From the NCBI RefSeq assembly GCF_025465995.1, contig NZ_JANLNY010000030.1, positions 372,001 to 436,000 of the forward strand: a stretch of 64,000 nt of DNA, read 5' to 3'. The translations under genes were made by a program, and so were the position numbers. Origin of the DNA: Pseudomonas sp. 5P_3.1_Bac2 (lineage in GTDB: Bacteria > Pseudomonadota > Gammaproteobacteria > Pseudomonadales > Pseudomonadaceae). Under the pieces are notes generated by a model. That model was not told the origin of the DNA and did no database searches. It saw only the letters and a program-made list of their open reading frames with translations. Of this stretch, positions 18,236 to 27,483 are shown piece by piece. Each line of letters begins with the position of its first letter. Position 1 is the first letter of the stretch.

Positions 18236-20866
18236 ATGAGCGATTTTGAAGGGCGCTTGCGCGAAGATGTGCACCTGCTGGGTGAGCTATTGGGTAATAC
18301 CATTGGCCAGCAATACGGCGAGGAGTTTGTCGCCAAGATCGAGCTGATCCGGCGCAGCGCCAAGGCCGATCGCCGTGGCGCTGCCCAAGCCCAGCTCAGT
18401 GCTAGCTTGGCCACCCTCAGCGATGACGAATTACTGCCGGTGGTCCGCGCCTTTAGCCAGTTTCTTAATCTGGCCAACCTCGCCGAACAATACCAGTTGG
18501 TCCGGCGCCGTCCGGATAATCAGCCCAGCGCCCAGCAGGCCGCGGATCTTGGCCATCTGCTCAAGCGCTTAATAGCCGCCGGGCATAGCGGCAAGAGCCT
18601 GGCTCAGCAGGTGGCGCAGCTGCAGATTGAGCTGGTGCTGACAGCTCACCCGACCGAAGTGGCGCGGCGTACCCTGATCCAAAAATACGACGCCATCACT
18701 GCCCAGTTGGCGGCCCTCGATCACAGTGACCTCAGCCCCAGCGAGCGCGACAAGATTGCCCAGCGCCTGCAACGCTTAATTGCTGAGGCCTGGCACACCG
18801 ATGAGATCCGCAAGCAGCGGCCCACTCCGGTGGATGAAGCCAAGTGGGGCTTTGCCGTGCTGGAGCATTCGTTGTGGCAGGCACTGCCCAACACCTTGCG
18901 CCAGGTTGACCAACTGCTGCATGAGGCCACCGGCGAGCATCTGCCCCTCGACGCTGCGCCGATCCGCTTCGCCTCGTGGATGGGCGGCGACCGTGACGGT
19001 AACCCCAATGTCACCGCCGTGATCACCCGCGAGGTGCTGTTGCTGGCGCGCTGGATGGCCGCCGATCTGTACCTGCGGGATATCGAGGCGCTGGCCGCTG
19101 ACCTGTCGATGCAGCAGGCCAGCCCCGTCTTGATGGCGGTGACGGGGGCTAGCCCCGAACCCTATCGGCAGTTGCTTAAAGCCCTGCGCGAACGCCTGCG
19201 CGCCACCCGCAGCTGGGCCGAGGCGGCGCTGCACGCTGAAGTGCCTGCCAGCCCTGAGGTGCTGCAGCACAGTGATGAACTGGCCGCGCCGCTTCAGCTT
19301 TGTTATCAGTCCCTGCATGACTGCGGTATGGGTGTGATTGCCGACGGTCCGCTGCTGGATTGTTTGCGCCGCGTCGCCAGTTTTGGCCTGTGCTTGGTGC
19401 GTCTGGATATCCGCCAGGAGTCTTCCCGACATAGCGCCGCGCTGAGTGAAATCACCCTGCACTTGGGCTTAGGCGACTATCGCCAATGGTCTGAGGCCGA
19501 GCGCCAGGCCTTCCTTCTCCACGAGCTGGACAATCCACGGCCACTGCTGGGGCGGGATTTTCAGGCCAGCAGTGATACTGCCGAGGTGCTCGCCACCTGT
19601 CGTGCGATTGCTGCCGCGCCACCGGCATCCTTGGGCTCTTATGTGATCTCCATGGCGGGTGCGGCTTCCGATGTGCTGGCCGCGCAGCTGCTGCTCAAAG
19701 AGGCCGGTGTCAGTTGGCCGATGCGCGTCGCGCCGCTGTTCGAGACCTTGGCCGATTTGGATAACGCAGGCCCGGTGATCAGCCAGTTACTCAGCCTGCC
19801 GGCCTATCGCGCAAGCTTGGCCGGACCGCAGGAGGTGATGATCGGCTACTCCGACTCGGCTAAAGATGCCGGCACCACCGCGGCGGCCTGGGCCCAGTAC
19901 CGTGCCCAGGAGCGTTTGGTGGCGATCTGTCGGGAACAGCAGGTCGAGTTGGTTCTGTTCCATGGCCGTGGCGGCACCGTCGGCCGTGGTGGCGGCCCGG
20001 CCCATGCAGCGATCCTCTCGCAACCGCCGGGCTCGGTGGCCGGGCGCCTGCGCGCCACTGAGCAGGGCGAGATGATTCGCTTCAAGTTCGCCCGCAGCGA
20101 TATTGCCGAGCAAAACCTGCACCTGTATTTAAGCGCGGTGCTGGAGGCGACTTTACTGCCACCGCCGAGCCCTGAGCCGGCCTGGCGTGAGCAGATGCAA
20201 CGCCTCGCCGAGGATGGCTTAGCGGCATATCGTGGCGTGGTGCGTGAGCATCCGCAGTTTGTCGAATACTTTCGCCAGGCCACGCCGGAGCAAGAGCTGG
20301 CTCTGCTGCCGCTGGGCAGTCGGCCGGCCAAACGACGGGCGGGCGGGGTGGAAAGCCTGCGGGCGATTCCGTGGATCTTTGCCTGGACCCAGACCCGTTT
20401 GATGTTGCCGGCCTGGCTCGGTTGGGAAACTGCCTTGAATCAGGCCTTGCAGCGCGGCGAGCGGCAGTTACTGGTGCAGATGCGCGAGCAGTGGCCGTTT
20501 TTCCGCGCACGTTTGGATATGTTGGAGATGGTTTTGGCGAAAACCGACCCGGCGCTGGCGCAGTTGTACGACGAGCATTTGGTCGAACCTAAGCTGCGTC
20601 AATTAGGTCAGGATTTACGCGTCTTATTGTCGCAGGCGGTGTCCGCCGTGCTGGCTCTGAGCGGGCAAGGCAGAGTGTTATCAGATAACCCGCAAACCCT
20701 GGAGTCAATTCGCCTGCGCAACACCTACCTGGACCCCTTGCACCTGTTGCAGGTGGAACTCTTGGCGCGCTCTAGGGCGCGGGAAAATCAGTCTGATAGC
20801 GCCTTGCAACAAGCTTTGTTGGTCAGCGTGGCAGGAATTGCCGCCGGTTTACGTAACACCGGCTAA
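18236..20866 (+). CDS. ppc: Phosphoenolpyruvate carboxylase
   Basis: 876 residues, close to other pseudomonad enzymes. It fixes bicarbonate onto PEP to give oxaloacetate, refilling the TCA cycle. The ATG at 18236 (MSDFEGRLREDVHLLGELLG) follows GGAGGG. The catalytic histidine motif VLTAHPTEVARRTL is at about residues 138-151. The second signature, LFHGRGGTVGRGGGP, includes the flexible Arg-rich loop. The allosteric and C-terminal elements RAIPWIFAWTQTR and the terminal NTG tripeptide are all present. It is a single gene with no partner in the immediate operon. Confidence 0.97.
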   Translation: MSDFEGRLREDVHLLGELLGNTIGQQYGEEFVAKIELIRRSAKADRRGAAQAQLSASLATLSDDELLPVVRAFSQFLNLANLAEQYQLVRRRPDNQPSAQQAADLGHLLKRLIAAGHSGKSLAQQVAQLQIELVLTAHPTEVARRTLIQKYDAITAQLAALDHSDLSPSERDKIAQRLQRLIAEAWHTDEIRKQRPTPVDEAKWGFAVLEHSLWQALPNTLRQVDQLLHEATGEHLPLDAAPIRFASWMGGDRDGNPNVTAVITREVLLLARWMAADLYLRDIEALAADLSMQQASPVLMAVTGASPEPYRQLLKALRERLRATRSWAEAALHAEVPASPEVLQHSDELAAPLQLCYQSLHDCGMGVIADGPLLDCLRRVASFGLCLVRLDIRQESSRHSAALSEITLHLGLGDYRQWSEAERQAFLLHELDNPRPLLGRDFQASSDTAEVLATCRAIAAAPPASLGSYVISMAGAASDVLAAQLLLKEAGVSWPMRVAPLFETLADLDNAGPVISQLLSLPAYRASLAGPQEVMIGYSDSAKDAGTTAAAWAQYRAQERLVAICREQQVELVLFHGRGGTVGRGGGPAHAAILSQPPGSVAGRLRATEQGEMIRFKFARSDIAEQNLHLYLSAVLEATLLPPPSPEPAWREQMQRLAEDGLAAYRGVVREHPQFVEYFRQATPEQELALLPLGSRPAKRRAGGVESLRAIPWIFAWTQTRLMLPAWLGWETALNQALQRGERQLLVQMREQWPFFRARLDMLEMVLAKTDPALAQLYDEHLVEPKLRQLGQDLRVLLSQAVSAVLALSGQGRVLSDNPQTLESIRLRNTYLDPLHLLQVELLARSRARENQSDSALQQALLVSVAGIAAGLRNTG

Positions 20867-21110
20867 GTGCATAAGCCGCCCTGAAGGCACTTGGCCGGCC
20901 GCGAAGATGGGCGCCAGCCATGGACTAATGGGCGCCTGCACCGTACGCCGCCTGCTACTTTGGATGGCTTGTGCGCTATGGGTGCGCTGTGTATCTTGAT
21001 CGACCTTTTGGCGCATTGGCCATTATGTCGATGCCGCTTAGACCATTCTGAGATTGGCCCCATGAGGCGAGTCCAACGATCTTCGTTTTTAACATTTGAG
21101 GAGCACTTCG

Positions 21111-21758
21111 ATGCGCGTGATTCTGTTGGGGGCGCCCGGTGCCGGTAAAGGTACCCAAGCTGGCTTCATCACCAAAAAATTTGGTATTCCGCAGATTTCC
21201 ACTGGCGACATGCTGCGTGCTGCGGTCAAGGCGGGCACTGAATTGGGTTTAGTGGCCAAGAGTGTGATGGATAGCGGTGGCCTGGTTTCCGATGAGCTGA
21301 TCATCAATCTGGTCAAAGAGCGTATCGCCCAAGCCGATTGCGCCAATGGTTTCCTCTTCGATGGCTTCCCGCGCACCATTCCGCAAGCCGAAGCGCTGAA
21401 AGAAGCCGGTGTTGAGATTAACCACGTGGTTGAGATCGCCGTGGATGACGAAGAAATCGTCGGCCGTATCGCTGGCCGTCGTGTGCACCCGGCTTCTGGC
21501 CGTGTTTACCACACCGAGCACAATCCACCGAAAGTTGCCGGCATCGACGACGAAACCGGTGATGAGCTGATCCAGCGCGAAGACGACAAAGAAGAAACCG
21601 TGCGTCATCGCCTGTCGGTCTACCACTCGCAGACCAAGCCACTGGTGGATTTCTACCAGAAGCTGGCCGCTGCTGACGGCTCGCCGAAGTACAGCTCCAT
21701 CCCAGGCGTTGGCTCGGTCGACGAAATCACCGCCAAGGTGCTTGCCGCCCTGAGCTAA
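21111..21758 (+). CDS. adk: Adenylate kinase
   Basis: 215 residues, standard long-form enzyme: AMP + ATP = 2 ADP. The P-loop GAPGAGKGTQ is at residues 7-16, the AMP-binding segment STGDMLRAAV at 30-39, and DGFPRTIPQAEAL at about 84-96. The LID region VHPASGRVYHTEHNPP lacks the four zinc cysteines, as expected for Gram-negative enzymes. The ATG at 21111 is preceded by GAGGAGC. A long GC-rich hairpin follows the stop. Confidence 0.97.
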   Translation: MRVILLGAPGAGKGTQAGFITKKFGIPQISTGDMLRAAVKAGTELGLVAKSVMDSGGLVSDELIINLVKERIAQADCANGFLFDGFPRTIPQAEALKEAGVEINHVVEIAVDDEEIVGRIAGRRVHPASGRVYHTEHNPPKVAGIDDETGDELIQREDDKEETVRHRLSVYHSQTKPLVDFYQKLAAADGSPKYSSIPGVGSVDEITAKVLAALS

Positions 21759-21782
21759 GGCTTAGGCGTCATCTGCTTGTGC

Positions 21783-21808
21783 CAACGGCCCGCGATTGCG
21801 GGCCGTTG
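21783..21808 (+). terminator. Strong hairpin after adk, probable terminator
   Basis: An 11-bp perfect stem (CAACGGCCCGC / GCGGGCCGTTG) with a GATT loop lies 25 bases after the adk stop. The U-tract is poor (TCGTTT), so termination efficiency is uncertain. Confidence 0.6.
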
Positions 21809-21934
21809 TCGTTTACGGCGCAAGCAAAGCGGCCACGCGGGCCGGGCAAGGCCCGCCACTAGGCAGCAAGACTGGCCAAAACAGTGCTAAACCGTTTTAA
21901 TGCCCGCCCATTTCTCACACTGCCCATATTGCCA

Positions 21935-22615
21935 ATGACCACTCTGCTGGCCCTGGATACCGCCACCGAAGCCTGTTCCGTTGCTCTGTTGCATAACGGC
22001 CAGGTGCTCAGTCACTACGAAGTGATTCCGCGTCTGCACGCGCAGCGCCTGCTGCCGATGATCAAGCAACTGCTGGCCGAGGGCGGTGTGGCGCTCAGTG
22101 CGTTGGACGCCATCGCTTTTGGCCGGGGGCCAGGTGCTTTTACCGGTGTGCGCATTGCCATCGGGGTGGTGCAAGGCTTGGCCTTTGCCCTTGAGCGGCC
22201 GGTGTTGCCGATCTCCAACCTGGCCGTGCTGGCCCAGCGCAGCCTGCGCGAGCATGGCGCGCAGCAGGTGGCTGCGGCCATCGATGCGCGGATGGATGAA
22301 GTGTATTGGGGCTGTTACCGCGCCGAGGCGGGGGAGATGCGTCTGCTGGGCACTGAGGCGGTGCTGCCGCCGGAACAGGCGGTGTTGCCCCGTGGCGGCG
22401 CCGGTCAGTGGTTTGGCGCCGGTACTGGCTGGGGCACCTATGCCGCGCGCATCGCCACTGCCGTCAGTGGCCAGGATGGGCAGATGTTGCCGCACGCCCA
22501 AGACCTGCTGAGCCTGGCCCAATTCGCCTGGGCCCGCGGTGAAGCGGTGCCGGCGGATCAGGCCCAGCCGGTGTACCTGCGTGATCAGGTCGCCACGCCG
22601 AAGGGCAGTCTGTAA
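21935..22615 (+). CDS. tsaB: tRNA threonylcarbamoyladenosine biosynthesis protein TsaB
   Basis: 226 residues. TsaB partners TsaD and TsaE to install t6A37 on ANN-decoding tRNAs; it is a catalytically inactive paralogue of TsaD. The start MTTLLALDTATEACSVAL is the family hallmark. The central FGRGPGAFTGVRIAIGVVQG and the DARMDEVYWGCYR stretch are typical. The ATG at 21935 lacks a strong Shine-Dalgarno, but an upstream in-frame start would add 17 non-conserved residues. tsaD and tsaE are not in this window. Confidence 0.95.
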   Translation: MTTLLALDTATEACSVALLHNGQVLSHYEVIPRLHAQRLLPMIKQLLAEGGVALSALDAIAFGRGPGAFTGVRIAIGVVQGLAFALERPVLPISNLAVLAQRSLREHGAQQVAAAIDARMDEVYWGCYRAEAGEMRLLGTEAVLPPEQAVLPRGGAGQWFGAGTGWGTYAARIATAVSGQDGQMLPHAQDLLSLAQFAWARGEAVPADQAQPVYLRDQVATPKGSL

Positions 22616-22742
22616 ACCGCGGCTGGCTGCTTTAAGGCTTTATTTGGCACGTTCGAGCCATTAGCACATTGCCAAGTCATACCTCGGCAGCTAAATTGCT
22701 CCAGCTAAGCTAGGTGTTTCTACAGTTTATGAGCAGTGATTG

Positions 22743-23084
22743 ATGCGTATCGACGGTTTTGCCTCGTCCTATATACCTGAGCGTGGTGCACGCTCCCAAG
22801 CGGCCGTGGCGCCGTTTCGGGAAGTGCAACGCGAGGTAGAGGCGCGGCCCGAACAGCCGAATCAGTCTACCAGTGGTCAGGACCGTGGCTCGCTCGCTCC
22901 GGCGGTTCAGAGCACGGCGAGCAGCGCCAGTGCGGCCGGCTACTTTGCCCGCAGCCCCGAGCAGCTCTATCAGGCGCCGTTATCCAATCAAGTGGCGCAG
23001 GCGCTGGCCAGCTACAGCAGCACCGCCAGCTTCGTCACCGAAGGCGATGCCAATCAGGTCATGGGCCTCGACCTGTACGTCTAG
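22743..23084 (+). CDS. Uncharacterised small Gln/Ser/Ala-rich protein
   Basis: 113 residues from the ATG at 22743. It begins MRIDGFASSYIPERGARSQA; the middle is low complexity (Pro, Gln, Ser, Ala), and the end, TASFVTEGDANQVMGLDLYV, looks more conserved. There is no signal peptide, membrane helix or known motif. It lies between tsaB and a DUF72 gene and looks like an ordinary small gene of the host genome rather than an acquired one. No function proposed. Confidence 0.65.
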   Translation: MRIDGFASSYIPERGARSQAAVAPFREVQREVEARPEQPNQSTSGQDRGSLAPAVQSTASSASAAGYFARSPEQLYQAPLSNQVAQALASYSSTASFVTEGDANQVMGLDLYV

Positions 23085-23133
23085 TCCGGGCTATAACAGC
23101 CGACCTTACGCAATAAGCCCGTTGTTAAATCCT

Positions 23134-24000
23134 ATGTTGCCTTATTACCTTGGCTGCCCGTCGTGGAGCGAGCCGGCCTGGCGTGGCGTGTTATATCCAC
23201 AGGGCTCGGCCAGCGCCGAGCGTCTTAGTTACTACGCTCAGGTGTTTAACGCGGTTGAAGGCAATACCACCTTTTATGCTGCGCCGAGCCCCGACACCGT
23301 CGCCCTGTGGGCGCAGCGAATGCCTGCCCATCTGCGCTTTTGCGCCAAGTTGCCACGGGAAATCAGCCACGGCGGCGACCTGCGTGAACACATCGACGCG
23401 GTGAGTGATTTTCGCCAATTGCTGGCGCCCTTAGGGGCGCGGGTCAGCCCCATGTGGTTGCAACTGTCAGCCAGTTTCAGTCCGCAACGCTTGGCCGAGC
23501 TGGCCGCCTTTATCGAACCCTGGGGCAGCGGCGAGATAGCTGTGGAGGTGCGTCATCCGGCGTTTTTCGCCAAGGGCGAAGAGGAGCGTCAGCTCAATCG
23601 CCTGCTGCATGAGCGCGGGATCGAGCGCATCAGCCTGGATTCACGGGCCTTGTTCAGTTGTGTGTCGACTGATCCGGCGTTGCTGCATGCGCAAGCGAAA
23701 AAACCGCGCCTGCCGGTACGGCCCACGGCGTTTAGTCAGGCGCCGCAGGTACGCTTTATTGGTCATCCTGAATTGGCGGCCAACGACCGTTTTATGCAGC
23801 CTTGGCTGGCCAAGGTGGCGGCGTGGATCGAGGAGGGCCGCACGCCCTATGTGTTTCTGCACACCCCGGATAACCACCTGGCGCCGCAACTGGCGGCGCG
23901 CTTTCACCAGCAGTTGCAACTGCGTTTGCCGGGGCTGGCGGATTTACCGGCCTGGCCCGAAGCTGACACCGAGGCCAGTCAGCAGCTAGGCCTGCTCTAG
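23134..24000 (+). CDS. DUF72 family protein
   Basis: 288 residues from the ATG at 23134 (MLPYYLGCPSWSEPAWRG). DUF72 proteins are TIM-barrel-like proteins of unknown activity, often around 240-290 residues. Family features are the N-terminal GCPSWSEPAW, NAVEGNTTFYAAPSPDTVALW (two fragments), FCAKLPREISH and EVRHPAFF, followed by YVFLHTPDNHLAPQLA near the C-terminus. Its stop overlaps the convergent downstream gene by 4 bases. No catalytic role is established for the family. Confidence 0.88.
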   Translation: MLPYYLGCPSWSEPAWRGVLYPQGSASAERLSYYAQVFNAVEGNTTFYAAPSPDTVALWAQRMPAHLRFCAKLPREISHGGDLREHIDAVSDFRQLLAPLGARVSPMWLQLSASFSPQRLAELAAFIEPWGSGEIAVEVRHPAFFAKGEEERQLNRLLHERGIERISLDSRALFSCVSTDPALLHAQAKKPRLPVRPTAFSQAPQVRFIGHPELAANDRFMQPWLAKVAAWIEEGRTPYVFLHTPDNHLAPQLAARFHQQLQLRLPGLADLPAWPEADTEASQQLGLL

Positions 24001-24773
24001 GCTTGGCGCGTGGCCAATAACAGATCGGCGGCTTGGCCGCTGCGGCCATCGGCAAAGTCGAAGTGGCCCAACTGGGCGATGCGGTCATAAGCGCCTAAGG
24101 CAACATTCACCTCGCGGTTGTGCAGGTAAATCGCGCTGACGCCTGCATCACTCAGGCGTTGTTGCGACTGTTGGCCTTGGGCATTAAAACGCAGCAGGCT
24201 GAGTTGTTGATAAATCGCGTCTTGGCTGTCGATGCGCCCATCGTGGTTGTCATCGAACCTGGCCAGTTCGGCGAAGCCATGACTTGCGCCATGCTGATCG
24301 CCAAACAGCTCGCGGCCATCGTCAATACTGCCATTACCGTTGCGATCCCAGGCCAAGAGGGCATCGTCGCCGGTGGGGGCGCTGATTTGCTCGCGGTGGC
24401 CGTCAGCGTTGAGGTCAAAGCTGACGCTGCGTTGCAGGCCGCTGGTGCGAAAGCCGTTGCTGGCTAGATCGAGCACCAAAGGGTCAACCACTGCCGGTTC
24501 GGCCTGGACTTCCACCTTGAGTGACAGCGTGCGTTGCTCCAGCACGGCGCTGAATTGGCTGGCCGAGACGCTGCTATTGGCCGCGCTGAGTTGCGTATCT
24601 TCAGGGCTGGGCTCAGTAACCGGCACTGCGGTCTCGGCGGCCTCTTCGGGCATCAAGGTGCGGCGCAGAATTTGGTAGTTCAGCGAGTCTTCCAGGCCCG
24701 CGTCCAGCTCTTGACGCAGGTTGCCGGGGGCGGGGCTGGCAGCAGGCAGGTTGGTGGAAATGGCGGCAAACAT
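23997..24773 (-). CDS. Cytosolic EF-hand-like calcium-binding protein, function unknown
   Basis: 258 residues from the ATG at 24773; a GTG two codons upstream (24779) is possible but lies inside the likely AGGTG ribosome-binding site. The N-terminal half is low complexity with no signal peptide. The C-terminal half has Asp-rich loops resembling EF-hand or dockerin-type calcium loops: DLNADGHREQIS, DRNGNGSIDDGRELFG and DDNHDGRIDSQD. The layout LDLASNGF...FDLNADG...DGRELFGD is shared with C-terminal parts of large VCBS/haemolysin-type repeat proteins, but here it stands alone. It could be an intracellular calcium sensor or a protein exported by an unrecognised route. Its 3' end overlaps the DUF72 stop. 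Confidence 0.75.
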   Translation of the reverse strand: MFAAISTNLPAASPAPGNLRQELDAGLEDSLNYQILRRTLMPEEAAETAVPVTEPSPEDTQLSAANSSVSASQFSAVLEQRTLSLKVEVQAEPAVVDPLVLDLASNGFRTSGLQRSVSFDLNADGHREQISAPTGDDALLAWDRNGNGSIDDGRELFGDQHGASHGFAELARFDDNHDGRIDSQDAIYQQLSLLRFNAQGQQSQQRLSDAGVSAIYLHNREVNVALGAYDRIAQLGHFDFADGRSGQAADLLLATRQA

Positions 24774-24866
24774 ACGCACCTCGCGGTCGGCTCTGGCAAA
24801 ATGGCGGTTTGGTTGGTTATCGGCTGCATGTACAGCCCTTTGAGTGTTTTTTGAGCAGATTGCCTA

Positions 24867-25649
24867 ATGAGTGATGAGCGGTTAGTTGCGCGGATTCGGA
24901 TGCAGGCCCTGGCGCCGCAGTTTGCTGAGGCCGCCGCCGAATGGGCGCAGCGTCTGGGTCTGCCGTTAGAGGGCGACAGCGAGTACGCCTTGCAGGTGGG
25001 CGAGGGCGGTTTGCAGCTGGTCGAGCTGGGGCCGCAGGCGCCCGGGCCGGTGCGGGTGGATTTCGTCGAGGGAGCCGCTGCGCACCGGCGTTTATTCGGT
25101 GGCGGCAGCGGGCAGATGATTGCCAAGGCCGTTGGCGTGCAGGCTGGGATTCGCCCTCGGGTGTTGGATGCCACGGCGGGCTTGGGTCGCGATGCGTTTG
25201 TGCTGGCCAGCCTCGGTTGTTCGCTGACTCTGATCGAGCGTCAGCCGTTGATTGCCGCCTTGCTGAGCGATGGCTTGGCCCGCGCCGCGCGTGCCCCGGA
25301 AGTGGCGCCGATCTGCGCGCAGATGCAGTTACTGCAAGGCAATGCCATCGAGCTGATGCAGGGCTGGCAGGGTGAAGCACCGCAGGTGATCTACCTCGAC
25401 CCGATGTTTCCCCATCGCGACAAAAGCGCTTTGGTGAAAAAAGAAATGCGCCTGTTCCGCCCCTTTGTGGGGGATGACCTCGACGCCCCGGCCCTGCTCG
25501 CCGCCGCTCTGGCATTGGCCACGCACCGGGTGGTGGTTAAGCGCCCGCGCAAGGCGCCGCTGATTGACGGAGCTAAGCCCAGCTATGCGCTGGAAGGCAA
25601 GTCGAGCCGTTACGACATCTATCCGAAGAAGAAACTGCAGGCCGATTAG
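24867..25649 (+). CDS. rsmJ: 16S rRNA (guanine1516-N2)-methyltransferase RsmJ
   Basis: 260 residues. RsmJ uses SAM to methylate G1516 of 16S rRNA. The SAM-binding motif I reads RVLDATAGLGRDAFVLASLG (about residues 98-117), followed by the acidic LIERQPLIAALL. The catalytic region, IYLDPMFPHRDKSALVKKEM, has the DPMFP variant of the DPPY-type motif. The C-terminal SSRYDIYPKK is conserved. Its stop codon overlaps that of the convergent TetR gene by 4 bases. Confidence 0.95.
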   Translation: MSDERLVARIRMQALAPQFAEAAAEWAQRLGLPLEGDSEYALQVGEGGLQLVELGPQAPGPVRVDFVEGAAAHRRLFGGGSGQMIAKAVGVQAGIRPRVLDATAGLGRDAFVLASLGCSLTLIERQPLIAALLSDGLARAARAPEVAPICAQMQLLQGNAIELMQGWQGEAPQVIYLDPMFPHRDKSALVKKEMRLFRPFVGDDLDAPALLAAALALATHRVVVKRPRKAPLIDGAKPSYALEGKSSRYDIYPKKKLQAD

Positions 25650-26284
25650 TCGGCGCGAAAGGCGCGCAGGAACACACTCACTGCGTCGCGCACATGCTGT
25701 GCCGCGGCTTTTGCGCTCGGTGGTTCGGCGCAGCCCATCAACAGGCGGAAGTTGCAGCCGCCCTTGAGCAGGCTGAAGAAATGATCGGCCGCGCTGCACG
25801 GGTCGCTGACCCGCAGTTTGCCGCTCAGATCAGCCTTGCGCAGCAGCTCTTCCATGCCCAACTGCAAGCGCAGGGGGCCGGCGTCATAGAACATCTTCGG
25901 CAGTTTCGAGCCCTGCGCCGCCAGGCTCATCATCACCCGATGTAGCTCCAGGGACTCGCGGCTGTTGATCAGGTCGCTAAAACCCAGGCCGATGGTGAGC
26001 AGGGACTGTTCAAGGCTGACGTTATCGTCGAGCTCGAACATCAGCTCCGGCAGTTGCTCCTCGCACTTGGACTTTACCGCCTCGACAAACAGGTTCTCTT
26101 TGTCGCTGAAGTGGCTGTAAACCGTCAGCTTAGACACCCCGGCCTCGGCGGCGATGGCATCCATGCTGCTGCCTTCATAGCCCTTGGCGAGGAACAGGGT
26201 TTTCGCTGCCTCAAGGATGGCTTTGCGTTTGGCCGGGTCTTTGGGCCGACCGGGACCAGAGTTTGGTAATACTTTGTGGGTCAT
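25646..26284 (-). CDS. TetR-family repressor, MexL-like, divergent from RND efflux genes
   Basis: 212 residues. The N-terminal TetR domain shows KRKAILEAAKTLFLAKGYEGSSMDAIAAEAGVSKLTVYSHFSDKENLF (read as fragments), with the recognition helix GVSKLTVYSHF. The C-terminal ligand domain is AefR-like. It is divergent from a membrane-fusion gene with a 90-base gap that contains a dyad suitable as operator, the arrangement of mexL/mexJK in P. aeruginosa. The expected role is repression of the efflux genes and of itself, relieved by a small hydrophobic ligand. The exact ligand cannot be read from sequence. Confidence 0.87.
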   Translation of the reverse strand: MTHKVLPNSGPGRPKDPAKRKAILEAAKTLFLAKGYEGSSMDAIAAEAGVSKLTVYSHFSDKENLFVEAVKSKCEEQLPELMFELDDNVSLEQSLLTIGLGFSDLINSRESLELHRVMMSLAAQGSKLPKMFYDAGPLRLQLGMEELLRKADLSGKLRVSDPCSAADHFFSLLKGGCNFRLLMGCAEPPSAKAAAQHVRDAVSVFLRAFRAD

Positions 26285-26296
26285 TGCGCTTTTTAA

Positions 26297-26339
26297 TACT
26301 GGACTAGTGAGTTTGCTATTTTTACTATACTCGCCAGTA
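26297..26339. promoter_or_regulatory. Probable TetR operator and efflux promoter
   Basis: An imperfect dyad with outer arms TACTGG (26297-26302) and CCAGTA (26334-26339) and inner ACTAGTGAGT / ACTATACTCG similarity spans the divergent gap. A -10-like TATACT lies at 26326-26331, inside the dyad, so bound repressor would block the mexJ-like promoter. Confidence 0.5.
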
Positions 26340-26374
26340 CAAGTATTCCAAAGCCTCCTGAAAGGTTATTCATC

Positions 26375-27478
26375 ATGTTTCGTCACGTTTTAGCTGTCGC
26401 GTTGCCCGTGAGCCTGATTCTGACTCTCGCCGCTTGCGGCAATAGCGAGACCACTGCGGTTGCCGTACGCCCTGCCATGGTGGTGCAACCGCAACTGGCC
26501 GGTGAATTGATGGATGCTTATCCCGGCGAAGTGCGCGCGCGCTACGAGCCGGAGCTGGCGTTTCGCATCGGCGGTAAGGTGATCAAGCGCCTGGTCGATG
26601 TCGGCGACCTGGTGAAGAAAGACCAGCCCCTGGCCGAGCTAGACCCGCAGGACGTGCGCCTGCAGCTGGAAGCCAATCGTGCCCAGCTCACCGCCGCCGA
26701 AGCCAACTTGAGTCTGGTTAAGGCCGAGCGTGATCGCTACAAGGTGCTGTTGGATCGCAATCTGGTCAGCCGCTCGCAATTTGATAACGCCGAAAACACC
26801 TATCGCGCCGGTGAGGCACGCCTCAAACAGGCCCGCGCCGAATTTAATGTGTCCAATAACCAAGCCGGTTACGCGGTGCTGCGCGCCTCGCAAACCGGGG
26901 TGATTGCCCAGCGTGCGGTGGAAGTGGGACAAGTGGTGGCTGCCGGGCAAACCGTATTTACCCTGGCCATTGATGGCGAGCGGGAAGTGCTAATTGGCCT
27001 GCCTGAGCAAAGCTTTAAGCGCTTTAAGGTTGGCCAGGACGTCAGCGTCGAACTGTGGTCGATCCCCGGCCAACTGTTTAAAGGGCGCATCCGTGAGATG
27101 TCGCCGGCGGCTGATCCGCAATCGCGCACATTCGCTGCCCGGGTCGCCTTCACCGATAACAATGTGCCGGTCGAGTTAGGCCAGAGCGCGCGGGTGTTTA
27201 TCGCCCAGCAGCACCAAGTGCCACTGGCGGTGCCGCTGTCGGCGATTAGCGCGGAGAAGGGCAAACCTTTTGTTTGGGTTGTGGACCCGGCCGAGCACAA
27301 GATTAAGCGTACGTACGTGGTGATCGGCGCCTATGGCGAGAAAACCGTGCCGGTGCTTGAGGGCTTGAGTGCCGATGATTGGGTAGTGGCCGCTGGCGGT
27401 CAGGTGTTGCAGGAAGGGCAGCAGGTGCGCCCGGTGGATCGCGAAAACCGCGCTGTTCAACTGACGGCTAAGGAGTAA
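26375..27478 (+). CDS. mexJ: RND efflux membrane-fusion lipoprotein, MexJ-like
   Basis: 367 residues. The N-terminus MFRHVLAVALPVSLILTLAAC ends in a lipobox (LAAC), so the adaptor is anchored by lipid in the periplasmic leaflet of the inner membrane. HlyD-type features follow: a lipoyl half-motif RIGGKVIKRLVDVGDLVKKDQPLAELDP, an alpha-hairpin (about 90-150), the second lipoyl half GVIAQRAVEVGQVVAAGQTVF and beta-barrel strands to about 300. It is separated from the pump gene by only 5 bases. Symbol assigned from similarity to P. aeruginosa MexJ and from gene order; true orthology is likely but unverified. Confidence 0.85.
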   Translation: MFRHVLAVALPVSLILTLAACGNSETTAVAVRPAMVVQPQLAGELMDAYPGEVRARYEPELAFRIGGKVIKRLVDVGDLVKKDQPLAELDPQDVRLQLEANRAQLTAAEANLSLVKAERDRYKVLLDRNLVSRSQFDNAENTYRAGEARLKQARAEFNVSNNQAGYAVLRASQTGVIAQRAVEVGQVVAAGQTVFTLAIDGEREVLIGLPEQSFKRFKVGQDVSVELWSIPGQLFKGRIREMSPAADPQSRTFAARVAFTDNNVPVELGQSARVFIAQQHQVPLAVPLSAISAEKGKPFVWVVDPAEHKIKRTYVVIGAYGEKTVPVLEGLSADDWVVAAGGQVLQEGQQVRPVDRENRAVQLTAKE

Positions 27479-27483
27479 TCCCG

